Source: Chthoniobacterales bacterium (GTDB lineage: Bacteria > Verrucomicrobiota > Verrucomicrobiia > Chthoniobacterales > UBA10450). Taken from it: a stretch of DNA of 64,000 bases. The notes under the pieces were generated by a model. It was not told the origin of the DNA. It saw only the letters and a program-made list of their open reading frames with translations, and made no database searches. A program made the position numbers and the translations under genes. The stretch is taken from the NCBI GenBank assembly GCA_035274845.1, contig DATENU010000008.1, positions 1 through 64,000 on the forward strand. Reading direction: 5' to 3'. Shown in pieces: positions 58,025 through 64,000 of this stretch. Within the stretch, counting starts at the first letter, position 1. Every line of letters starts with the position of its first letter.

Positions 58025-59299
58025 TTAATTTCCGATCCGCCCTTCGGCTCGGCCAAAAGTTACGTAATGCCAGGCCGCACACGGATAATTCGTCGGCCCG
58101 CAATAGTTCGAAATATCTTGGTAGCGCTGGAGATAAAGTGGCGCCCAAAACGGAACGGCTGCCCGGCGCCCTTCGCTCAGTCCCCACCAGTCCCAGTGAT
58201 TCTCATTGCCGTACTGACCAGGCATCGCGGCCGCGACATCCCCATTCCAGGCCGAATATTGCTGCCAGTCGAATACATCCGGATCGAGGTCGCTAAAATA
58301 GGAATGAAGTTGACTCAACGCGTTTCTCATCTCCTGAAATGTTCCAACCACCAGGTAAACGCGGCGGGTCGCGACCTCGCCAGCGTGATACGGCGTGCTT
58401 TGGACGAACCGACTCCAGAACACACTGGTCGGAGTCGCGCCCGGGAACATGACCCATTGTAAGAACGGATTGGCGATTGGATGCGAAGCATCTTGCAGCG
58501 GTTGGAGCAGTTCCGGACTGTACAACGTCATTCCCGTTCCACTAAAGTCATGCAAAGCGGCCGGGTAATTGGTCCCGTAGTTCGTGGCCAACCCTTTGCT
58601 GGTGTCAGGGCAAACGTAGACGTCATCGCCCGAAGTAAAATTTCCGTTCCGGAAATCATACGTTTTGGTGCATCTAAGACTGCTCGGGCCATATGCGGCG
58701 ATGACGATTTCGCCTCTCGCTAATTCTTCCGGAATGTCGACGGTAGCAACGTACTCGATCACATTCGGTATCCCGGCAAAGCCAATCGTAACCGTTTTAT
58801 GAAGGACGTATCTGGAGAGAGCGCACTGGTTGTGGGCCGGCCCTTCGCCGTGCTCGCCGCAAACACCATAACCGCCGGGAGGGAGATAAAAGGCCATTTG
58901 GGTCGTACTTGTCAGGACGTTGCCCACAGCGCTGATCGATCTGAGCTTGCTAGAGCTGACGGTGGTGTCGATTACGCTTCCGGCCTCATTCGCATTGTAA
59001 CACTCGACCCAATCAGGGATGCCCGCGTCGGCCGCCGGCTGGGCAAAAACCGCGGTTTGCAACTCACGCCCGTGATCGGCGGCATCAATGAATTGTTTCC
59101 CCCTCCACGTGATTGACGTGATCGCGCCGGCGAACGCGTTACTCGTGCCGATGGTCAACGTAGAACCAAGAACGTTCGCTGAAATCGATTTGTTGCCGTT
59201 AACAGTTGGTCCCGGCGTTGGACATTGACCGCTCGCCGCGGGAACTCTGAATAGGAGGGCGATGGGGATGAGGGTGAGCAGCAGTTTTTTGGATTTCAT
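58025..59299 (-). CDS. Secreted protein of unknown function with C-terminal FGRAEGR motif
   Basis: A 424-residue exported protein with a signal peptide (MKSKKLLLTLIPIALLFRVP, cleavage near ASG-QC). The mature region contains several Cys, Tyr and Gly segments, for example FYLPPGGYGVCGEHGEGP and GDDVYVCPDTSKG, suggesting disulfides and a beta-rich fold. The extreme C-terminus, YLQRYQDISNYC ... AWHYVTFGRAEGR, is the repeat found in extracellular proteins of the 'xxHYxxxGxxEGR' type, here present once. I cannot assign an enzyme. It is convergent to the ABC operon and could be newly inserted there. Confidence 0.7.
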   Translation of the reverse strand: MKSKKLLLTLIPIALLFRVPAASGQCPTPGPTVNGNKSISANVLGSTLTIGTSNAFAGAITSITWRGKQFIDAADHGRELQTAVFAQPAADAGIPDWVECYNANEAGSVIDTTVSSSKLRSISAVGNVLTSTTQMAFYLPPGGYGVCGEHGEGPAHNQCALSRYVLHKTVTIGFAGIPNVIEYVATVDIPEELARGEIVIAAYGPSSLRCTKTYDFRNGNFTSGDDVYVCPDTSKGLATNYGTNYPAALHDFSGTGMTLYSPELLQPLQDASHPIANPFLQWVMFPGATPTSVFWSRFVQSTPYHAGEVATRRVYLVVGTFQEMRNALSQLHSYFSDLDPDVFDWQQYSAWNGDVAAAMPGQYGNENHWDWWGLSEGRRAAVPFWAPLYLQRYQDISNYCGPTNYPCAAWHYVTFGRAEGRIGN

Positions 59300-59366
59300 T
59301 GAGTAATGGAGTTATGCGGCTCTGGTGGGGAGGGCGGGTGGAAAGTGCTGGAGGTGCTTATTCGGG

Positions 59367-59486
59367 ATGACGAATCTACTTCCTGGGGTCGTGGGGATCA
59401 CGTTGCTCATGGTGGCAGCGCGCTCGGTTGACGCGCAAGAAAAAAGTTGCCGTTGCGAGCAAGCCGAACCGCGTCAGTTAGTTTAG
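59367..59486 (+). CDS. Tiny possible secreted peptide
   Basis: A 39-codon frame: a hydrophobic signal-like segment (TNLLPGVVGITLLMVAARS) followed by DAQEKSCRCEQ and stop. GGAGGT precedes the ATG by 11 bases. It lies between the secreted-protein gene and the permease relic, so it may instead be the truncated 5' end of a lost gene. Confidence 0.3.
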   Translation: MTNLLPGVVGITLLMVAARSVDAQEKSCRCEQAEPRQLV

Positions 59487-59524
59487 GCGTTTCTTCGAAG
59501 CGCCGGCGTTACGAAACCGCCTCG

Positions 59525-59572
59525 CCGATCGAGCATTTCCTGCGCAATCGCTGGGGAACTGGCTTGCGTTAG
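59525..59572 (+). pseudogene. Relic of an SsuC-like permease 3' end
   Basis: In one frame this reads PIEHFLRNRWGTGLR then TAG. The intact permease at 57213-57980 ends PIERFLHNRWGTGLR. Codons differ at several silent positions, so it is an old or separately acquired copy rather than a recent duplication. Nothing upstream in this frame resembles the rest of the permease. Confidence 0.8.
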
Positions 59573-59627
59573 GTGGCGGCAAGTTGTGAGTCGAGAGTCG
59601 ATAGTTGAGAGCCCAGCAAGGCGAGCC

Positions 59628-59656
59628 AGGTGGATCGCGCGCTACGCCGCGCGATG
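59628..59656. repeat. REP-like GGTGGATCG element
   Basis: 29 bp identical to 74-102 (starts AGGTGGATCGCGCGCTACGC). Confidence 0.8.
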
Positions 59657-59810
59657 CCTCCGCTGTGAAGAAAATAACTGCCCGCGAATCACGCGAATAA
59701 ACGCGAATCAATTTATAGGGATGTCGCGCGGCGCCGTCTTCGAAACCTTCCGGCATCCCATTCGCGCCCATTCGCGTGATTCGCGGGCTAATCCTCCTTT
59801 TACCGCCTCG

Positions 59811-60332
59811 CTACCGGAAGTAATCGATCCGGCGGCGGGGGGGCGGGCCGAAGGTGAATTTCATCGTTTCGACCGTGGCGACGGGAGCGCCGTTTAACCG
59901 CGCGGGAATCGCCCGGTATTCCTTGAGGACATTCAGCACCGGACCCTCCAGCCGCCGATCCGCGGATCGGACGATGAACGGATCGACCAGGCGCCCATCG
60001 GTGGTCACGATGAAACAAACCCGGACGGAACCCACGACCTCTTCGTTGTTATCGTCATAAACGGGGTTCGGATATCGCGACTTCGTTAGTCTCGCCCAGA
60101 CGTAGGTCTTGTCCTCGCGAAATTCGACAACGTCGTACTTACTCCCGTAGCGCTCCCGAATCAGCAGATCGACCGGCTCGACTTCCTTGACGATGAGGTT
60201 GTAAACCCGCGGCTTGTTTGCCTCGGCCTGACGGGCCGGGGCGAAGACCATTCCGGCGAGAATCAAAACGATAAGAACGCGCGGAAATGGCGAGATCAGC
60301 TTTTTTGTCCAGGAGGAAATAAAGAGCGCCAT
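59811..60332 (-). CDS. TonB C-terminal-domain protein
   Basis: A 173-residue exported or membrane-anchored protein. The first 35 residues are a basic segment and hydrophobic helix (LISPFPRVLIVLILAGMVFA). The C-terminal half has TonB_C features: GSVRVCFIVTTDGRLVDPFIVRS, RRLEGPVLNVLKEYRAIPARL and VETMKFTFG. ATG 60332 (Met12 of the open frame) is preferred. It could transfer energy to an outer-membrane receptor, or act as a periplasmic TonB-like domain without ExbBD partners, which are not in the window. Confidence 0.7.
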   Translation of the reverse strand: MALFISSWTKKLISPFPRVLIVLILAGMVFAPARQAEANKPRVYNLIVKEVEPVDLLIRERYGSKYDVVEFREDKTYVWARLTKSRYPNPVYDDNNEEVVGSVRVCFIVTTDGRLVDPFIVRSADRRLEGPVLNVLKEYRAIPARLNGAPVATVETMKFTFGPPPRRRIDYFR

Positions 60333-60419
60333 ATTTGAAAGGGCGGCAGTCTGCGGAGAAAACAAAGAATCTGCAAGCGAAACGCGCTCGAATTGGGGAA
60401 TTTGACCGCGGATTGCGCG

Positions 60420-60930
60420 GATATCACGGATACTCGGCCCCCATTCGGGGGCGGCGGATTAAAGCCGGGAGTGAAGCGACGCGGAACTCCGCGGTGCCGA
60501 TTCATTCCCAAGCGAGCCCCTGAGCAGGGGCGAACGAAACGCCAGTGCGGTGGCCCCGAAAGCATGCGACGCTGATTGAAGGTGCATGGGTTCCGGCACC
60601 CCTTACGGGGTTATGCATTTTCGAACGAGTCCCCGGAGTTCGTTGTGCTCACTCCGGCTCTATTCCGGCGCGCCGCCGGCGCTACCCGGGCTCGCAGCGC
60701 ACGCTTTCCGCGCCTACGGCCGACAGACGCGACAGCAGAAAGCCCCCAATCGGGGGCGGCGGAGTAAAGCCCGGAGTGAAGCGAAGCGGAACTCCGGGTT
60801 GACCGTTTCATCCAAGCCCCTGAGCAGGGGCGACGGAAAACCACCGGCGTATCCCTGAAAAGGATTCGGGGTGTTTCGGCTTGCGTGACTGGCCGCCGGG
60901 AAACAACATCAGCGGGAGCTGATGATCGAC
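60420..60930. repeat. Gene-free palindrome cluster (CCCGGAGT/AGCCCCTGAGCAGGGG family)
   Basis: Two tandem composite units. The first has CATTCGGGGGCGGCGGATTA, AGTGAAGCGACGCGGAACTC and AGCCCCTGAGCAGGGGCGA (about 60433-60533). The second has CAATCGGGGGCGGCGGAGTA, AGTGAAGCGAAGCGGAACTC and AGCCCCTGAGCAGGGGCGA (about 60747-60834). An inverted CCCGGAGTTCGTTGTGCTCA part lies between (60632). No gene is supported here. Confidence 0.75.
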
Positions 60931-61006
60931 CCCTTCGCCCAAGTGAACGCTGGAAATGGGCTGCCGAGTCCCGCGGTGTTATACGACATTTTGCCGCATA
61001 ATTCTC

Positions 61007-61013
61007 GTTAGAT
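61007..61013 (+). other. Possible integron attC right-hand core
   Basis: GTTAGAT fits the GTTRRRY core and is preceded by AATTCTC, as the right core of the attC at 61279-61401 is preceded by TATTCTC. A matching left core was not found. It would be the boundary where the cassette 61007-61401 begins. Confidence 0.4.
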
Positions 61014-61026
61014 GCCATTCTGATTT

Positions 61027-61284
61027 GTGAGCGAAGACACTTATCGTCCGGTCACTGAGTATCCGATCACGCAGTATCGATGCGGGGCTCTCGCTGGTGA
61101 TCGGGTGCGATTGCGTCGCGACATAGGCGAACATCCGGCGGGGCAGATTTGGTCGGTGTTGGCGGGCGCGGCAGAGGAGCCCGTTGTGGTGTGGTTGCGC
61201 CAAGCCGACGGCGAATTGCATACGTGGAGCGATGATGCAGACTTTCTTGCAACGTTTGAGATGTTGCCACGCGATGTCATCTAA
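61027..61284 (+). CDS. Small unknown protein, putative cassette gene 1
   Basis: An 85-residue protein starting GTG, 13 bp after a possible attC core. Beta-strand-rich, SH3-like impression: GDRVRLRRDIGEHPAGQIWS, EEPVVVWLRQADGELHTWS. The stop TAA lies within the left core (ATCTAAC) of the following attC, the standard design of an integron cassette. No family is recognised. Confidence 0.65.
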   Translation: MSEDTYRPVTEYPITQYRCGALAGDRVRLRRDIGEHPAGQIWSVLAGAAEEPVVVWLRQADGELHTWSDDADFLATFEMLPRDVI

Positions 61285-61401
61285 CCAGCCGATCCAGCGA
61301 AACCTACCCGTCGTGCGTCCGAAATCTCACATGACCAAATCATTCCGCCTGCGATCAACGCTCGCCTCGGGTAGGCGTCCCTGATCTTATTCTCGTTAGG
61401 C
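61279..61401 (+). other. attC: Integron attC recombination site
   Basis: Left core ATCTAAC (RYYYAAC, 61279-61285) and right core GTTAGGC (GTTRRRY, 61395-61401). Arms 61279-61310 and 61368-61401 are an imperfect inverted repeat, including CCTACCCG/CGGGTAGG and GATCCAG/CTGATC; the spacer is 57 nt. The stop of gene 61027 overlaps the left core and gene 61408 starts 7 bp after the right core. Confidence 0.75.
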
Positions 61402-61407
61402 CTATAC

Positions 61408-62244
61408 GTGCACCTCGGTAGTTACAACGCAGCCAAACGGCACTACGATGCTTTTCGCGATCTATCGCCTGCGGAGGTCGAACAGCACACAGCTTTTACT
61501 CGTTGCCTTACCGAAGCCCGATCGCGTCTTTCGTTGTTCCGGATGCTCGACCGCAATTACACGGACTGGCGGAACTACCTTAATCGCCTTCTCTCGGCGG
61601 ATTTCCACGAGGATGTCGATGTTTCCGAGGAGCTCAATCGGCTACTGCTCAATTATCTGACGTTCGCCTACACGATCCAGAAACACTTCGCCGTTTCGTT
61701 CAGACAACGATTCAAGAAGCAGCAGGCCACGCTCAAGAAATACTTCGATTTCGTTGATCGCCTTTGTGCCGCGTGTTGGCCATTTGCCTTCCTCCTCGAT
61801 TATCGCGGCTACGTCCAGCACGTCGGACTTGGGATCAGCGCCAATAGCCGAACCGCGAACGATACATCTGTGCGCATCAAGATCACTGCTAGCAGTAAGA
61901 CCCTTTTGGCCGAGAGTCGCGGTTGGAAGCGCTCTGGTCTTACGGTCGAGAGGGGCGATCTGGACTTGGTCGCCATTTTGAAAGAGTTTCATGTCCAGAT
62001 GATACAGAGCTATGCCACATTCGTAGCGAAGACTTTTTTCCCTGAGCTGCATCCGGCAGAGGAGTTTTACGCCAGCCTTACACGAGAGATTCAGGAGCGA
62101 CACCCGAATGCCCGCATGATCTTCTTCACCAAAAAGCCGGAATTTACGCCTGGAGATGGAGGCAAGATGTCTCTGAACATGAACATCATAATGGTGCCGA
62201 ACGATGTATTCGGTGAACTTGGAATCAAAATCGAACGGGCCTAA
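61408..62244 (+). CDS. Unknown protein, putative cassette gene 2
   Basis: A 278-residue protein of unknown family, starting GTG. The N-terminal half is helical with many aromatic and basic residues (YTDWRNYLNRLLSADF, RFKKQQATLKKYFDFVDRLC). The middle is beta-rich (GYVQHVGLGISANSR, TSVRIKITASSKTLL). It starts 7 bp after attC 61279-61401, and its stop TAA lies in GCCTAAC (62239-62245), another left-core sequence. It therefore has the layout of a gene cassette. Confidence 0.7.
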   Translation: MHLGSYNAAKRHYDAFRDLSPAEVEQHTAFTRCLTEARSRLSLFRMLDRNYTDWRNYLNRLLSADFHEDVDVSEELNRLLLNYLTFAYTIQKHFAVSFRQRFKKQQATLKKYFDFVDRLCAACWPFAFLLDYRGYVQHVGLGISANSRTANDTSVRIKITASSKTLLAESRGWKRSGLTVERGDLDLVAILKEFHVQMIQSYATFVAKTFFPELHPAEEFYASLTREIQERHPNARMIFFTKKPEFTPGDGGKMSLNMNIIMVPNDVFGELGIKIERA

Positions 62245-62291
62245 CCATGCGATGCAGCGGTAAGTATATACTTGACGCAGCGCACCGCTGG
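62239..62291 (+). other. Possible truncated attC (left half)
   Basis: GCCTAAC fits RYYYAAC at 62239-62245 and overlaps the stop of 61408-62244. CAGCGGT (62255) pairs with ACCGCTG (62285). A right core GTTRRRY is not found downstream, so the site looks incomplete. Confidence 0.4.
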
Positions 62292-63192
62292 TAACGATAG
62301 TGTTGCTTCGGAGTCATCCGGTCAAGTTCTCCCGCCGTGGGTTGAAAGTCCGTTCCGGCTCTGGAGCTGGTGGGATATGAACAAATTTAGCGCCGGGATT
62401 TTCGTTAATATTGGATCTTCGCTCCACTGGTTTTCAACATTGGCAGAAAGAGGCGAGTGGAGCGATGCAATGCGGGATACCGCTAACAGGTTCGGGGTGT
62501 CCATTTCAGATGATCTAAAGGAAATTGGCTGCGATGTGGCAGCAGGGGCTGCGCTTCGTTTCGCCAGCGAGATTCCCCATATTGGATCAAAATATAGGCC
62601 GCTCACCGATTTGAAGCCGAGAGCCGAGGAGCTTCAAAACATCATCTATGATGAAATGCGTAGGCATTTATTCTTTTGGGTTCCACCTGGCAAAGCTCGT
62701 TACTATGAATTGCCGGATAGAGTCGAAAACTGGGATGATACAGAGCGTGTCTTGCACAACCTCATTTCCCGACGTTTCAATAAAGCACTCAATGAGATAA
62801 GCGAGGCGCGTCGGTCCTATGCACTAGACCGCAATACCGGATGTGTTTTCCATCTGATGCGCGCTTGCGAATCTGGAATCAAGTCGCTGTATAAAACGCT
62901 GGGCATTACAGCGCCCAGGTTATCGGATAGCTGGGGCAATTTGCTTAAACCGATGGATACGCAACTGGCCTTGCCCCCCAACAAGAGGCATGGCGACTGG
63001 GCAACGCACCCCAACTTCTTCGATCACGCGACAAATGACGTTCGCGCCATTAAACGGGCTTGGCGGGACACCACCATGCACATTGAATCTGATTACGATC
63101 AGGAAGGGGCGTTCAAAGCTCTAAACGCAGTGACCAGTTTTTTCGTGCACCTCGCCGAGCATCTTGACCAAGACGGAAAGTTTTATCAGTGA
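62272..63192 (+). CDS. Unknown protein with HEPN-like R-x4-H motif
   Basis: Up to 306 residues. The start TTG at 62272 lies inside the possible attC hairpin; ATG 62377 (MNKFSAGIF) is the conservative alternative. The C-terminal third is helical with VFHLMRACESGIKSLYKTLG and later RAWRDTTMHIESDYDQEGAF, where R-D-T-T-M-H fits the R-x4-6-H motif of HEPN domains, often RNases in toxin and abortive-infection systems. This is a motif-level guess. The gene has visibly lower GC than the backbone. It is convergent with the next small gene, overlapping by 7 bp. Confidence 0.6.
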   Translation: MTQRTAGNDSVASESSGQVLPPWVESPFRLWSWWDMNKFSAGIFVNIGSSLHWFSTLAERGEWSDAMRDTANRFGVSISDDLKEIGCDVAAGAALRFASEIPHIGSKYRPLTDLKPRAEELQNIIYDEMRRHLFFWVPPGKARYYELPDRVENWDDTERVLHNLISRRFNKALNEISEARRSYALDRNTGCVFHLMRACESGIKSLYKTLGITAPRLSDSWGNLLKPMDTQLALPPNKRHGDWATHPNFFDHATNDVRAIKRAWRDTTMHIESDYDQEGAFKALNAVTSFFVHLAEHLDQDGKFYQ

Positions 63193-63335
63193 GCCCGCTT
63201 TTTCACGGCCTTGCGATCCCTGCGATACTCCGCTTCGCGCCGGCTCAGTTCTGCTTTAGGAACGGACAGGATTTTCCGCATTGCGTTCTTGAAACGCTCG
63301 GACGGTTTTTGCTCGGTCGCCTTGTCCTGTTGCAC
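63186..63335 (-). CDS. Small basic protein (49 residues)
   Basis: GTG start (63335) giving VQQDKATEQKPSERFKNAMR and ending with REAEYRRDRKAVKKRAH. The pattern (ERF.NAMRKILSVPKAEL..REAEY) is that of a widespread family of small unknown proteins, often next to toxin-antitoxin genes. It is in frame with, and 30 bp after, the stop of the 117-residue gene upstream. Too short for simple gene finders. Confidence 0.55.
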   Translation of the reverse strand: MQQDKATEQKPSERFKNAMRKILSVPKAELSRREAEYRRDRKAVKKRAH

Positions 63336-63365
63336 GGCAGCACGATAAGCCGAAACGATTGTCGG

Positions 63366-63719
63366 TCAATTTACCGGCTCTTCCCAAACAGGCATAAGAA
63401 AAGTGTGCCCGTCGCCACCGAGGTGATTGTCAGCATTGCGTTCCGGCAACGGTTCATCGGTTTCCTCGAAAGAGGGGCCATCAAGAGCATATTGGCGATG
63501 CTTGCCGTGTATCTTCAATGTCTCGCTGCCAAGATCGACGTGATTTTGCGCATCGGTAAACGGCTCGTGTCTGTAATTCTCCGCTCTACCCATCTGAATC
63601 AAGGACTTCCCCAAGGGGAGTTTAAGGTCGGCGGCAATCAGTTCATCGGTTGTTACCGTTCGGAGAATCATCTTGTTACCGTTTGGGCCTGTTGCCCTGA
63701 CTTTCCAATGTTTTGTCAT
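63366..63719 (-). CDS. Small unknown protein (117 residues)
   Basis: A hydrophilic protein starting TKHWKVRATGPNGNKM and ending PVWEEPVN. The opening strand pattern WKVRATGPNG is seen in small phage-like or accessory proteins. No domain is recognised. It may be co-transcribed with the 49-residue gene that follows in the same frame. Its start overlaps, on the other strand, the start of 63718-63951 (CATG). Confidence 0.5.
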   Translation of the reverse strand: MTKHWKVRATGPNGNKMILRTVTTDELIAADLKLPLGKSLIQMGRAENYRHEPFTDAQNHVDLGSETLKIHGKHRQYALDGPSFEETDEPLPERNADNHLGGDGHTFLMPVWEEPVN

Positions 63720-63951
63720 GTTGATTAGTGAGTTGGAAACCAGCCTAAGAGAAATTCGTAATTCGGTCGGGGACGTGCCCGTCTATTGCGATGATTCCGC
63801 CCCCGGTTTGCCCCCGCATTGCTACCAGTGCAAGGGCGTGACGGTCAATCCCGATATGGGGCACGGTTCATTTGCCGTTCTTCGACCGTTTGCCGCGTCC
63901 CTGCCTAGGTTTGTGGAATCGGAAGGGAATCACCGCCCCCAAGATCAATGA
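63718..63951 (+). CDS. Small unknown protein
   Basis: A 77-residue frame: MLISELETSLREIRNSVGDV, then PVYCDDSAPG and CYQCKGVTVNPDMGHGSFAV. The alternating helix and strand pattern resembles small phage-type proteins with a 'GDVPV' segment. A further frame (63948 on) overlaps its stop by 4 bp. The last 20 residues look less protein-like. Confidence 0.4.
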   Translation: MLISELETSLREIRNSVGDVPVYCDDSAPGLPPHCYQCKGVTVNPDMGHGSFAVLRPFAASLPRFVESEGNHRPQDQ

Positions 63952-64000
63952 GCTTCGCATACGTCAACCGCTTGCCTGCGAACTTCCCGATTGTGGCGAG
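63948..64000 (+). CDS. Possible gene start running off the window
   Basis: ATG at 63948 overlaps the preceding stop (ATGA) and reads SFAYVNRLPANFPIVA before the window ends. An equally open minus-strand frame (63905-64000, LATIGKFAGKRLTYAKLIDL, stop at 63905) cannot be excluded. Confidence 0.25.
   Translation, partial: MSFAYVNRLPANFPIVA

Larger units (their letters stand above)
59300..59810. other. Scar-like intergenic region
   Basis: 511 bp holding the tiny secreted frame (59367-59486), the permease tail relic (59525-59572), the dispersed repeat (59628-59656) and a stretch at about 59676-59792 where CGCGAATCACGCG (59685) faces CGCGTGATTCGCG (59773). No full gene is seen. The mixture suggests past deletion or insertion. 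Confidence 0.6.

Noticed and set aside
60545-60858. Overlapping frames in the 60.4-60.9 kb repeats
   Set aside because: All are read from composite palindromes in several frames at once.
63189-63728. 179-codon plus-strand frame with GTGA overlap to the previous gene
   Set aside because: Although open and well placed, its translation is Cys/Phe/His-rich and acid-poor, as an antisense shadow would be. The minus-strand 49-residue frame matches a recognisable small-protein pattern.
1-64000. tRNA, rRNA, CRISPR array or known riboswitch
   Set aside because: Looked for by eye on both strands; no cloverleaf ending CCA, no evenly spaced repeats with unique spacers, and no riboswitch core could be defended.

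Overview
The window looks like a chromosomal segment of a high-GC Gram-negative bacterium, most likely a soil member of the Verrucomicrobiota (Chthoniobacterales/'Spartobacteria' type). This placement is an inference. It rests on lipid A acyltransferases, a TonB-like protein and a bactofilin, a long plant/cyanobacterial-type IspH, a kelch protein with a duplicated C-terminal domain, a 581-residue aromatic amino acid hydroxylase, and very many REP-like palindromes. No tRNA, rRNA or CRISPR array was recognised.

Layout. 0-6.2 kb: glycosyltransferase and PLP decarboxylase, a small minus-strand pair, then tyrosine catabolism (hppD-hmgA). 6.2-13.1 kb: an NlpC/P60 protein, an ECF sigma factor joined to a giant TPR Ser/Thr kinase, and a secreted kelch protein. 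13.2-18.2 kb: a tetrahydrobiopterin block (folE, a triple-domain 6-pyruvoyl-tetrahydropterin synthase, an SDR reductase) convergent with aromatic amino acid hydroxylase. With hppD-hmgA it gives a near-complete Phe to Tyr to homogentisate to maleylacetoacetate route; the aminotransferase is not in the window. 18.2-25.9 kb: UbiA-like protein and methyltransferase, anti-sigma/sigma pair, a RAYT transposase between REP repeats, L,D-transpeptidase, MscS channel, VOC protein. 26-30 kb: glycogen debranching enzyme and TreZ. 30.8-39 kb: MGMT-like protein, bactofilin, MFS transporter, two tandem LpxL-type acyltransferases, lipoprotein L,D-transpeptidase, IspH, Ku. 39.2-43.75 kb: a four-gene island of partly lower GC with 12-bp direct repeats at its edges, ending in a KGGVGRS-type ATPase with TPRs. 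43.75-57.98 kb: YkgJ-like, FAD oxidoreductase, DUF72, DoxX, dienelactone hydrolase, a second RAYT with its own REP family, S46 peptidase, TMTC-like glycosyltransferase, NlpC/P60, coiled-coil protein, AI-2E transporter, and an SsuABC-like transporter. 58-60.3 kb: a secreted protein of unknown function, a relic of a permease 3' end, and a TonB-like protein. 61-64 kb: small hypothetical genes, two of them separated by a convincing integron attC site.

The strongest items for a second look are (i) two RAYT genes, each flanked by its own palindrome family with GTAG heads; (ii) a triple PTPS fusion in which catalytic residues look partitioned between domains; (iii) the 39.2-43.75 kb island, a candidate undescribed system; (iv) the attC-bounded gene cassettes at 61.0-62.3 kb; and (v) a 16-codon relic of the SsuC-like permease end 1.6 kb downstream of the intact gene.
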